NCBI GenBank assembly: GCA_040390025.1
Contig: JAZJZD010000003.1
Coordinates: 1 to 49,418 of the forward strand
Direction of reading: 5' to 3'
DNA: 49,418 nucleotides
From: JAVHYG01 sp040390025
GTDB lineage: Bacteria; Pseudomonadota; Gammaproteobacteria; Diplorickettsiales; Diplorickettsiaceae
Below the pieces are notes generated by a model. The model did not search any database. It was given only the letters and a program-made list of their open reading frames with translations, and was not told where the DNA came from. This document shows, piece after piece, positions 1 to 9,300 of this stretch; the stretch's first letter is position 1; every line of letters begins with the position of its first letter. The translations under genes were made by a program, and so were the position numbers.

Positions 1-171
1 CAAAGGTAGCGAATAATAAAGAAAGAATAAAAAGAATCCTGCTTCCTAGCGATATGCTACGTATAAGAACATCGAGTTAAGCCTGTGATTTAAGATTAAA
101 TTATTTTTAATGGGCTTGACAGAAGATCGCTACGGAAATTTGGGAAAAACTATTCTTAAGGATTATAAAAG

Positions 172-510
172 ATGTTAAAGGTTTATTTCGCATTTGAAGG
201 CCCTACAGGTAATGTCCTTAATTATTTTGGGAATTCAGAAAAAGCAATTCAGGGTTTGGCGGTTACGCGGACAGCGCCTGGACAATACACCTGTGTTTTT
301 CTGACTGAGAATATCATTTTGGGTCTACAACCGGTTGTTCAGGTGTCTTCGAGTGGCCTATCGGGGAGTGCGGGCATAAACAATGTGATTAGTAGTGCTG
401 CTCTTTTTATGCCAACTGGTGTATTTAACTATCAAGTTACGTTGAATATAGAGACCTATGGCGGTGCTCCTGATCCGGCCATCATGATGGTAGCCTATAC
501 GGTTAATTGA
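172..510 (+). CDS. Hypothetical protein, 112 aa
   Basis: I do not recognise this protein. It begins at an ATG with a good ribosome binding site (AAGGAT at 158-163, 8 nt upstream). It is rich in Gly, Ser, Thr, Val and Asn, with alternating hydrophobic residues suggesting a small all-beta fold, and has no signal peptide or membrane helix. It ends in a beta-strand-like VAYTVN. Composition resembles phage tail-fibre or carbohydrate-binding-type beta domains, but no diagnostic motif is visible. It is a lone gene at the left edge; its upstream partner, if any, is outside the window. The coding call rests on the clean frame and the ribosome binding site. Confidence 0.6.
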   Translation: MLKVYFAFEGPTGNVLNYFGNSEKAIQGLAVTRTAPGQYTCVFLTENIILGLQPVVQVSSSGLSGSAGINNVISSAALFMPTGVFNYQVTLNIETYGGAPDPAIMMVAYTVN

Positions 511-799
511 TTCCCTCTTAAATAACTATAGTAAATTGCTAGGCCATAGTTACTTAATGCCCCTGCTTATCTATCTAAATTAGATACCAATAGCGCAAAA
601 TTAGCGCAGGGTGTGCCGTTAAAAGGGTAATGCGAATACTATAAGCCTTGATTTTACTGGCCTTTTAAGCGTGGTTCGAGGGGCTATGCGCCCCCGCAAC
701 TTCAAGTTCAATGGATGATATAGAAAGTTTAAAAATTTAAGGCAAGACTTTAGATTTTATGCTATAAACTAAACCAGTGGTTTAGAAAATAGGCTATTC
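511..799. other. Intergenic stretch with small inverted repeats
   Basis: No gene seen. It contains a TAACTAT/ATAGTTA inverted repeat (524-552), a short hairpin GGGGC-TATGC-GCCCC (679-693) without a T-run, and a stretch at 619-672 that resembles, very loosely, the flank downstream of tRNA-Asn (GCCTTGATTT, then A/T-TGGC). The last 30 bases carry the inverted repeat listed separately upstream of the AAA ATPase. Confidence 0.4.
769..785 (+). promoter_or_regulatory. Perfect 7-bp inverted repeat before the AAA ATPase gene
   Basis: CTAAACC-AGT-GGTTTAG forms a perfect inverted repeat whose right arm ends 14 nt before the ATG at 800. It overlaps a TATAAA-like -10 (763-768) and lies just upstream of the AGG (791-793) that serves as ribosome binding site. 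It could be an operator or an RNA hairpin affecting translation. Only the symmetry is seen; the role is inferred. Confidence 0.4.
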
Positions 800-1942
800 A
801 TGTTTATTCAAAGAACTCTCAATTTAAAACACCTTCTTAGCAAAAAATCTCATTTCTTATTTGGTCCTAGGGGTATTGGTAAGTCTTCACTCATAAAACA
901 TGATCTGGTAAATGAAGCGTTGATTATCGATTTGTTACATTCAGAAACCTATATGAGACTTCTAGATAATCCGAGCCAACTGGAAGCGATGATTGAAATT
1001 GATCCGAAGGCTTTCATTGTTATTGACGAAATACAACGTGTGCCTGAGCTATTAAATGAAGTGCATCGGCTTATCGAAAATAAAGGGTTTAAGTTTTTAT
1101 TGACAGGGAGTAGTGCTCGAAAACTAAAACGCTATGGTACCAATTTATTAGCAGGGCGTGCGCGGCAGGCAGAACTTTATCCTTTAAGCTACCATGAATT
1201 ATCCAATTTTAATTTACCGCGTTATCTAAGGTATGGTGGTTTGCCTATGGTGGTATTAAGTGATGAGCCTGAAGAAGACTTGGATGCTTATGTTCATACC
1301 TATCTGGAGGAGGAAATAAAAGCGGAGGCCTTAGTGCAAAAGCTACCTTCCTTCAGTCGTTTTTTACAATTATCTGCTTTAACTAGTGGTAATACTTTAA
1401 ATTTTACATCGATTGCAAGCGATGCTGGCGTGAGTAGTGTAACGTTACGTGAATATTATCAAATTTTAGAAGATACTTTTTTAGGATTTTTAGTGCTACC
1501 TTGGCGATATTCTATTAAGCGTAAAGCAATAGCAACCGCGCGTTTTTATTATTTTGATACAGGCGTTAAAAATAGGCTTGCCAGGCTACAGGCTATACCC
1601 GAGCAAACCGATTTATTTGGGCAGGCGTTTGAACATTTTATTGCAATGGAGCTTCGTGCTTACATAAGTTATTTTAGAAAAAAATTGCCACTTCATTTTT
1701 GGCGAACTTTAGAAGGCTATGAGGTTGATTTTATTTTGGACGATCGGGTGGCAATCGAGGTAAAAGCAACGAGGAAAATCTCGGCTAAATGTTTAAAAGG
1801 TTTAAACTATTTAATGGAAGAGAATAAATTAGAGAAGTATTATCTGATAAGCCAAGATCCCATTGCATTAAAGCAAGGGGGAATTTATATTTTACCTTGG
1901 GAAAATTTTATAAAGCGACTATGGAATGGAGAAATAATTTAA
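800..1942 (+). CDS. AAA-family ATPase with C-terminal DUF4143 domain, 380 aa
   Basis: ATP-binding protein of the widespread AAA_14/DUF4143 family, often found on mobile or accessory DNA and of unclear cellular role. Seen in the sequence: Walker A GPRGIGKS (residues 22-29), Walker B FIVIDE (72-77), the family motif LTGSSARKL (101-109), LLAGRA (116-121), and a C-terminal nuclease-like core with EVDFILDD and IEVKA (about 310-325), typical of DUF4143. Length matches the family (about 370-400 aa), so it appears intact. It stands alone, with the toxin-antitoxin pair convergent downstream and relic tRNA-Asn sequence between. Family assignment is firm; function is not known. Confidence 0.9.
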   Translation: MFIQRTLNLKHLLSKKSHFLFGPRGIGKSSLIKHDLVNEALIIDLLHSETYMRLLDNPSQLEAMIEIDPKAFIVIDEIQRVPELLNEVHRLIENKGFKFLLTGSSARKLKRYGTNLLAGRARQAELYPLSYHELSNFNLPRYLRYGGLPMVVLSDEPEEDLDAYVHTYLEEEIKAEALVQKLPSFSRFLQLSALTSGNTLNFTSIASDAGVSSVTLREYYQILEDTFLGFLVLPWRYSIKRKAIATARFYYFDTGVKNRLARLQAIPEQTDLFGQAFEHFIAMELRAYISYFRKKLPLHFWRTLEGYEVDFILDDRVAIEVKATRKISAKCLKGLNYLMEENKLEKYYLISQDPIALKQGGIYILPWENFIKRLWNGEII

Positions 1943-1989
1943 CGGAAGATCCATGTTTTCCTATAGAAAAAAACTTAAAAGTTCTCAAG

Positions 1990-2102
1990 GACACAAAAGT
2001 CGCGCAAGAGACTTTGAAGGGACATTTAAAAGTGGTGTGAGGCCTTGATTTCATTGGCTCCCCGCGCAGCCGCTAACCGGCGACCCAATGATTAACAGTC
2101 AT
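1990..2102 (-). repeat. Degenerate partial copy of tRNA-Asn 3' part plus downstream flank
   Basis: From about 2014 to 2102 the sequence follows the 3' part of the intact tRNA-Asn gene and its flank (26608-26683 and neighbouring bases). GTGGTGTGAGGCCTTGATTT, CATTGGCTCCCCG and CGACCCAATGATTAACAGTCAT are shared, while the T-arm portion is altered. Similarity weakens but continues to about 1990 (CAAAAGTC). It stops abruptly within the anticodon stem at 2102. It cannot fold as a tRNA and is best read as an old attachment-site or recombination scar. Confidence 0.75.
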
Positions 2103-2115
2103 ACACTTAAATCCT
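2092..2115. repeat. Left copy of 24-bp direct repeat flanking the toxin-antitoxin module
   Basis: TTAACAGTCATACACTTAAATCCT recurs at 3073-3096 with two differences. It overlaps the broken end of the tRNA-Asn relic (anticodon-arm bases TTAACAGTCAT) and continues into non-tRNA sequence. This is what an attL/attR-like pair around a small inserted cassette would look like. Confidence 0.6.
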
Positions 2116-2148
2116 AAGTAATTGAAAAAAAGAAGATTATTAAGATTA

Positions 2149-2667
2149 TTAATTGTGGTGTGCATATTCTGGCTCTGCTAGGATTGGGTATAGCGTTTTT
2201 AGTGTCATAAAAAGTGTCATTGCTTGTAAAGGTGATTCTATAAAACCGCGCGACATATAATATCGTTTAGCGTGTTCTGACAAAGCATGCACTAGGATAG
2301 TAAAAACACCTGCATCACCCGCGACGCTAACCGCGCGAAGCATTGCATCACGTAGCAAGGCGCTACCGAGTCCTTTGTTGTGATAATTTCGGTCTATTGC
2401 CAATCTACCAAGTAGCAATACAGGCAATGGATCAGGCATATTGCGTATTGTTTTTGGAGTAGATTCGTGACTAATTGCGCCAGCCGATAGGTTGTAATAG
2501 CCAATAACTTTTTTGTCGTTATACAAAACAAAACAACGTGAAGCACCGGACGCTTGGTTTTTAAGGGCGCGTTTCTTGAGCCAATCGTCCAGTGATAGTT
2601 TACCGCTATTAAAATGCTCTAGTTCATGATCGACAGAGAGGAGAAGCGGTGTTGATAAATTTAACAC
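2149..2667 (-). CDS. GNAT acetyltransferase toxin (TacT-like), 172 aa
   Basis: Predicted toxin of a type II toxin-antitoxin pair. TacT-family GNAT toxins block translation by acetylating the amino group of aminoacyl-tRNAs. Seen: the acetyl-CoA loop in RNYHNKGLGSALL (93-105), the preceding strand LLLGRLAIDR, and a Tyr in YYMSRGF (136-142) matching the TacT catalytic tyrosine. Length is typical. The gene begins with GTG at 2667, only 2 bp after the stop of the DUF1778 antitoxin, so the two are co-transcribed and probably translationally coupled. The pair is bracketed by direct repeats, suggesting acquisition as a cassette. It appears intact. Confidence 0.9.
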   Translation of the reverse strand: MLNLSTPLLLSVDHELEHFNSGKLSLDDWLKKRALKNQASGASRCFVLYNDKKVIGYYNLSAGAISHESTPKTIRNMPDPLPVLLLGRLAIDRNYHNKGLGSALLRDAMLRAVSVAGDAGVFTILVHALSEHAKRYYMSRGFIESPLQAMTLFMTLKTLYPILAEPEYAHHN

Positions 2668-2669
2668 GC

Positions 2670-2951
2670 TTATTTATCCCATGGCGCTTTTGTTTTAAGT
2701 AATCGACGTAGTTTATTCGTTACTGGTAGAGGGCGATCAAGTAAGGCTTGAAATTTTTTAAATGTACCAGCATCAACCGTATAAAATGCTTGTTCGAGCA
2801 ATACATCTTCCGCTTTACTGCAAGCGGCATCGAGCATAAAGTCCGACCGACTACGACCCAAGCGCTGGGCAGCTTGGTCAATAAGATCGCGTTGACGTGT
2901 TTTGGCTCGGATGTTGATGGATACTGATTCGTTTATATGTGCATGTCCCAT
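2670..2951 (-). CDS. DUF1778 ribbon-helix-helix antitoxin (TacA-like), about 93 aa
   Basis: Antitoxin partner of the adjacent GNAT toxin. The N-terminal ribbon-helix-helix (SVSINIRAKTRQRDLIDQAA, then RLGRSRSDFMLDAA) binds DNA as a dimer, and the C-terminal half (about residues 50-93) is the usual toxin-neutralising tail. I choose the internal ATG at 2951 (protein begins MGHAHINES): it has AGAGG about 9 nt upstream. The longer frame to 2975 would run into the palindromic operator at 2967-2986. Expected to repress its own operon together with the toxin. Confidence 0.9.
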   Translation of the reverse strand: MGHAHINESVSINIRAKTRQRDLIDQAAQRLGRSRSDFMLDAACSKAEDVLLEQAFYTVDAGTFKKFQALLDRPLPVTNKLRRLLKTKAPWDK

Positions 2952-2966
2952 AATAATATACCTCTT

Positions 2967-2986
2967 TATACACATGTCTGTGTATA
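2967..2986. promoter_or_regulatory. Palindromic operator of the toxin-antitoxin operon
   Basis: TATACACA-TGTC-TGTGTATA is a perfect 8-bp inverted repeat 16 nt upstream of the antitoxin ATG (2951). DUF1778 antitoxins bind such palindromes over their own promoter. The site is seen; binding is inferred. Confidence 0.65.
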
Positions 2987-3311
2987 CAATTGCAATACAA
3001 AAGATAGGGCCTTTATATTTTCTGGCAAATAAATCTTAAAAAAAATTTCAGCACTAATGTCAGAAAGATAATTTAACAATCATACACTTAAATCTTTTAC
3101 AACTTTTTCTATTTTGGCCAAAACAATATCCAATAATATCCAGTTATAGGTCATTATTACTTAATATGTAATGGTATTCACAGTTTATTTTAATTAAGGT
3201 TTAAAATAATAAACTTCGTGTAATATTTTTCCTAAGGAAAAATAGTTATTTTCGGTAAGACTAAAAACACTTTAAAATTGATTGAAAAAATTATAAGAAA
3301 GGATGCAAAAA
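2987..3311. other. AT-rich intergenic region before the giant gene
   Basis: Over 300 bases without a gene. It holds the right copy of the 24-bp repeat (3073-3096) and a near-perfect 19-nt palindrome at 3225-3243 (ATTTTTCCT-A-AGGAAAAAT) about 70 nt before the next start, plausibly an operator or hairpin in the leader. The rest is AT-rich with no clear -35/-10 pair. Confidence 0.45.
3073..3096. repeat. Right copy of 24-bp direct repeat flanking the toxin-antitoxin module
   Basis: TTAACAATCATACACTTAAATCTT matches 2092-2115 at 22 of 24 positions. The two copies enclose the toxin-antitoxin pair and its operator, about 0.98 kb apart. Confidence 0.6.
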
Positions 3312-6300
3312 ATGATGGATATCGATTTTACTCCGGAATTCAATTCTGATAATTTTGCGGCTATTATTAATGCGGCCCAAGAATACCCAACGCTTCCTCT
3401 CAGAGATGCAAAAAATATTGAGGCTATCTTAGCGCCTAAATCTCCAAAAATATTATTTCTAATACGCTACAATATAGATTTTCTTTACGAAAGAAACTGC
3501 TTAACTGAAAGTGTATTCGGCCTTTTAATACATACCACTGAAATAGAGCATTTAAACGAATTGCTTAGTTTGTTAGTTCGGCTGCCAAGCAGCAACGAAG
3601 AAATATCAGAGTTTATTACACACGTTGCAGAAGCTTCTGATTCCGAAAAAGTGATAAGTCGTTTATGTGTGTTAAAAGAACAAGGGATAATTAATGAGAA
3701 AGTAACGTTTGATTTTTTTGTTTCCCTTATTCCATTGATAGCTATTAATTTAGATAAAGAACACTATATTCGTCCGCTTAAGCAATTTAAAAATCCTACT
3801 TTATTAGTTAATGCTTATAAGATTTTAAAAGAAAATGACTTATTAAATGATGAATATTTTAAGTTTATTATTGAAGAAGGTAATTCGCCATTAGATAAAT
3901 CTGAAATATTGGTACAATTGTCAAAAAATAACCTTCTTACTTTGAGTAATTTTAATATTTGCAAAAAAAATAAAGATTTTTATAGTTTAAATCTAGCCAT
4001 GGAGCTTGTTGGAGCGCTGCCCGATGGCCTAAAAGATTTTTTTTTCTTATTGGCGACTAAAGATATTAAATCTAGATATAACGTGCTCAGCTATATTAGT
4101 TATTTAACGCATACCAACACATTAACAAACGCTAATTTAGAGATTATAAAATCACTTAATAATGCTAAACTCGAAGCATTTATTACTATTACGCTTAATG
4201 CCAATCAATTTATAGCTTCTTCAGGACTGCTTGAATTAAGCCGTGGTGATGAAAAAAGACTCAAAAAAATAGCTAATGCAATCAAACTACTAAAGCAAGA
4301 AGAACTTCTGAATCAAGAAAATATTGAACTATTACTCTCCGATGATTTGCCAAAAGACATTATTTACCATTTCGCACAGGCGTTAACGGTGCTTAAAAAT
4401 AATGATATTAATGACTTAAAGTGGAAACTAGAAATTCAGAACACTCGTCAGCCTTTGTTGCTTGCATTTGGTATAGGCGAATTAGCTAAAGCAGAAATTT
4501 TTTCTCAAGAAAATTTAGAAAAAATAAAACAAGCAAGATCAATTCGTCTCTTTGTAAAATTGCTGCGTAGTTTAAATCGCGTTGATCGCTTAAACGAAAA
4601 CAACTTGCAAAGTTTAGTAGTTTTAGATGAAAGCTTGTTCGATTCAGTCCAGTACAGAAAAATAAGCAAATTAAAAAACGTTTCGCCATTTTTTTTCGAT
4701 GATTTATTTTCTATAATTTCTGAACAAAAAACAACACTATCAAAAATTGATCAATTGCTCCTGGATAAAAAATATTTTGATAAACCTAGATTGTCTATTA
4801 ATCCTATGCAAAGTACGCATTTGACGTCTATTAACCATAGCCTTTCTGAATCTGCCAAAAAACTTTTTGTTAAATATGCTCAAGCAATTAACGAAATTGA
4901 TTTAAATAGCAATTTTGACACTATTGTGGCGACAATAGAAAATGAATTGCTTAGTGAAACAAGCATCACTACTCAGTCCCGTGCGGCTATAAGCGCCTTA
5001 AAAGGCATTGTAAGACAAGCAGAATTCATTGATCCCATTGCAAATATCAATTTAAAGCAATTATTTTTTTCTTTATGGCAAGGGATTCATGATGAATCAC
5101 AGCGTATTGGTAGTCTCGTCGATGCAAAAAAAAAATTAATAGAGGGATTATATGAAATAAAACGGGGAGGAAATATCGATGCCTATGGGCATGATAATGG
5201 ATTACCCGACGAACCTATTTGTTGCACCGGCGCTTTTCATAAGCTATTAGAGAAATTAGTCGGTATTCATCCCTTTGTAAATTTAGTCGTTATTACACCT
5301 GAAATAGCGACAATTAAGTTTACGGTAATAGTAAAAGAAGAAACTGAAAATTACCTGTTAAATAACGATGTCGATGCATTCTTGTTGAATTATGATCTTT
5401 TTAAAGAAGAAGGTGTGAGGGCTATATGGAAAAATATAGATTTTGCCGTTAGAAAAAGAATGCTCGATGAATTTGGTTCTATTTACAAAAATTCTGCAAC
5501 AAACGAAGTAACCCAGAATTTTGAATCTTTAATGGATAGTCATATTTTTTTAGACATTGATGAAGGATTATTAGATAGCCTTAAGTCTTCCCATAGTTTA
5601 AAGAAGCTGAAATTACTAAGCCAACCCAATACGTGTAGTACGGAAGCGGGTATTCTTAAAAAAACGCGCCGCGCCATTGATTGTATCGAGGAGCGTAAGA
5701 ATAAAAAAGCAAACGCTTATCGTCCTTTTAAAGTTTACGACCCTCATGTTCAATATCTTTTAGCTTTCTTAATGGGTACTACGACGCAGTCAAATAGAAA
5801 AAAGTTATTAGAAAATATAGAGGCTTTACAAGTCATACTAGAAAATACTGAAGTTAAACAAATTAAAGCTAAAACTATACCTACCGATTCAAGTTTTTCC
5901 CCTACAAAAGCTGGAATACTCTGGAATTCAGTAGAAACATTTCTTGAACCTGTAACCGATATTAATCGAGCCAATTTAATTGTGCTTAAAAATATGAGTG
6001 GAAAAAAAATTTATTTGACAGCTAGTCAGGATAGGGGAGAAGAACGAACCACCCATCAGGTGTATTGTTCTGAAATTAACAGAGATAGTTTTTTAACCGT
6101 AAATTCGGATATTAGCTTGGATGAAGTTATTGATGTTTATCGGGACCTTTTATTTCCCGATGATTTATCCTCTGAAATCACAAGTCATTATTTTTCCTAT
6201 TCTTCAGAAAAAAAACAGGACATTTCACTTTTTTCAGAAACAATAGTAAATCATGATTTTTTCAAGCTTATAAGTGCTAGTGATGACAATAATTTCATTG

Positions 6301-9300
6301 AAGGTTTTGCTATTGATGAATTCTATAAGTTATTCTTAATAGATAACCAGAAAATAATTCCCTATCAACGTCCCATCGAGGAGATATTAACAGACTCAAA
6401 TCACGCGCTTTCTGTTTCTGCAGAAAAACTCATAGATGCGATATCCTTTTTAGCAAAGAATCAGCAAATTGCTTTCGGTAAGTTAATAAGCAAGTATCAT
6501 ATCCCTATTAGTAAAAATAATGTACCCAAAAAATCAGATAAAACCAGCGAAAGACTTGAAAACTTCCAAAAAACCTTATTTGAAAAATTGACGACATATG
6601 CAGTAAATAATCAAGTTATTGAAGAAACAGAATTAATCCAAATTGCACGTAAATTACTTTCCTCCGAGCTGGTAGAGGCCGGCCTAGATTTGCAAGAAGG
6701 AAACAGGCTGCTTGATAAGGTCATTCGATCACATCAGCGAGCTAAAATAGGTTTAGCAAAGTCCATAGGGTTGGCACGACAAACGGCGCTATTAGCACCC
6801 GCTTTAGTACAAGCGTTGAATGGTCGCCCCGATAGTTTAATACATATGTTGGGATTGATATCCGCCGATATGAGTATTAATCAAGTTTATCTGCAGTTAA
6901 TTGAGCATCCTGCCTTTGTTAAACGCTTTCCCAAAACAGCCAGCGTGCTATCGCGAGCAAGTTCTACAATAGCTTCACCCGTTTCTAAAATTTTAGTATT
7001 AGCAAGCTTTTTTGAATTGTCTCAGCAGTTATTAGACACAGCCATTGACTCGCCAGAGCATCAGCAAGCTAAATCACTGCTCTTAGACAATAGTATTATT
7101 TTCGGCAGCATGCTCGCTGAAACCTTAGGTTTAGAATTAGGCCCGGCGGGTTTATTATTAGATTTGGGTATTACTATTCATCAATTAATAATTTCAGCGG
7201 ACTATTTACGCAGTCATTATCACCTGCAGGTTTCACTATGGGAAGGCGTTAAATTTAGTTTGAGTTTCGATAGTATTATTCAGGAAATATTAACTGAAAG
7301 AGCGCTATTACGCGCAACTTTATTGCAAGTAAATCAACTCAGTGAATTGCTAAGGATTGACTTTAAATATCTTGCTGTAAGAATACCCAGCGTCCTTGAA
7401 ATAGCACCTTTAACGACGGAACCAGCAAAATTTCCTCCCTCTCTTTTAAAAGAAATTAAATTAAATCCCTGCCAAAGTATCTCGAATATAAAATATAAAT
7501 ATTTATGTAAATATCGTAACGCTTTCAATATTTTTAGTCCAACCTTTCAAAAAATATTTTCTTTCCTTAAAAGGCAATATCAAATTACATCTTATAATGA
7601 ACGGTTCCACATCAGCTTTTCTTTACAAAATCAAGTAACAATACAGGAAAATAATATCTTTGTTCAATCAGAGAATCGTTGTACTAACTTATTGTATCTT
7701 ATAAAAAATAACGAAATGTTAAATAGTTGCAGGTGCCTAATTAGGTTTATGTCCGTACTAACGTCAAACTATTTTTGTTCAGTAAGGCGATGTTCAAGTA
7801 AACAAATCTTGACGGTGGGATGGGCCACCTTAGCCTCAACGCTAGTTTCTAATACAAACTTAGAAGGCCGTCGACAAGATAAAAATTGGGTCCGTATTGA
7901 GGGGGCATTAGGAGGATTGATGTCAAATCAAAAAATAACAGACACGTCTGACACAGCGCTAAATACACTTATCTTGTTTATTCCACACTATGGTGATATG
8001 CGGTTAACGGATGGCCCTTCTCTCACTAATAAAACCGTTTATCTATTAATTCAAGATTCATGGCTTGCTGATGTATTAGTTAACAAAGAAAAACAAAGAA
8101 GTTCTTCACTGAATTTTGAAAATTTTAGCTATATCCAAGCGCTCAATTATTGGATAGGTCCTAATAGCCATCCAAGCCGTATTTATGATAATTCATCGTC
8201 TATCGTGATTACTATTCTTCCCTTAGCCAAAGGTATGCACTATCAACAACGGATTACAATGGACTCCAATAATACACTCCATATAGGAGAGCAAGGGCCC
8301 GTATTTTACGGACTTGATCGTAAACGAGAAATGAAAATTAATTTCAATTCAGGATATTTCTTATCTGGAAATTTTAACTTTAGCGCAATGTTAGTTAGTC
8401 TGCAAAAGCTTATTTCTGACTATGAAGAAAGAACTATTTTTTATCTCTATCCCAGGCAAACGTTTGAAATAAAAGGCGTACAAGGTTCGATCATTTGGAT
8501 TAGCCCAAACAATAATACTAAGTTTTGCCTAGAAGTAGATAGCCTCGATGCTGCGCTAAATATTACGATAGGCCCCGCCCATTTATACTTCATTACGGCC
8601 AATTATAACCTCAATTATTTCTCGATAGCGGAACATTTTCCCGTTTTATCTGATAATAGGTTTCGTTTAATTGGCAGCTGGCCCAACGGAAACGGATACG
8701 CCATACATCCGACGTCAAAATATTTAAAAAAAATTTTTTCTGCTCATCACTGGCCTATTTCTATAAGAAAAACTATCGATTTCTCTTTTAGTCTACCTAG
8801 CGTCGATTTAAATTTAATTTTTCAAGGGCCTTACGAAATAGAAAATAAGACCTATTTGACGCAATTTATTTTTACAAGAGGACAACAACCCTACAGTGTC
8901 TTTTTTGGATTAGATGCAAAGCAATTACTTAGTAATCATCTCGATAGCTTTAAAGCTATTTTACAAAAAGGGTTTACTCTTTTTTTATTACATAAAAAAA
9001 ATGCTGTAATTGAATCTATTGCCTTTAACCGTACATGTAACTGTCTTTTTTATTTAGGCATACAATACAGATTCCACGAGCAATACGGCCTAGTTGCAAT
9101 AGCAGGGGCCCTCACAAACAATACTACTTATATTGAAAGTTTTAGTGACTTATTGCCAGATGTTCCCATCGACTTAAGCAATAATACGATAGTGGTAAGG
9201 AGTCAATCAGGCGTTATATTAGTAAACAATCGCCAACTTGCCAATGTTGCAAACAAGGTAACATTACTAACAAAGTTAGGTGAACGCTATGTAGGGTTAC

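Noticed and set aside
660..700. GGTTCGA followed by a GC hairpin, suggesting a tRNA
   Set aside because: The bases around GGTTCGA do not form a T-stem, and no acceptor, D or anticodon arms can be drawn.
2970..3100. Additional codons at the antitoxin N-terminus (MCIKRYII)
   Set aside because: They overlap the palindromic operator and lack a ribosome binding site; the internal ATG at 2951 has one.
4486..5974. Minus-strand ORFs of 67 and 74 codons inside the 2422-codon gene
   Set aside because: Overlap a long coding frame, no ribosome binding sites, low-complexity sequence; shadows of the plus strand.
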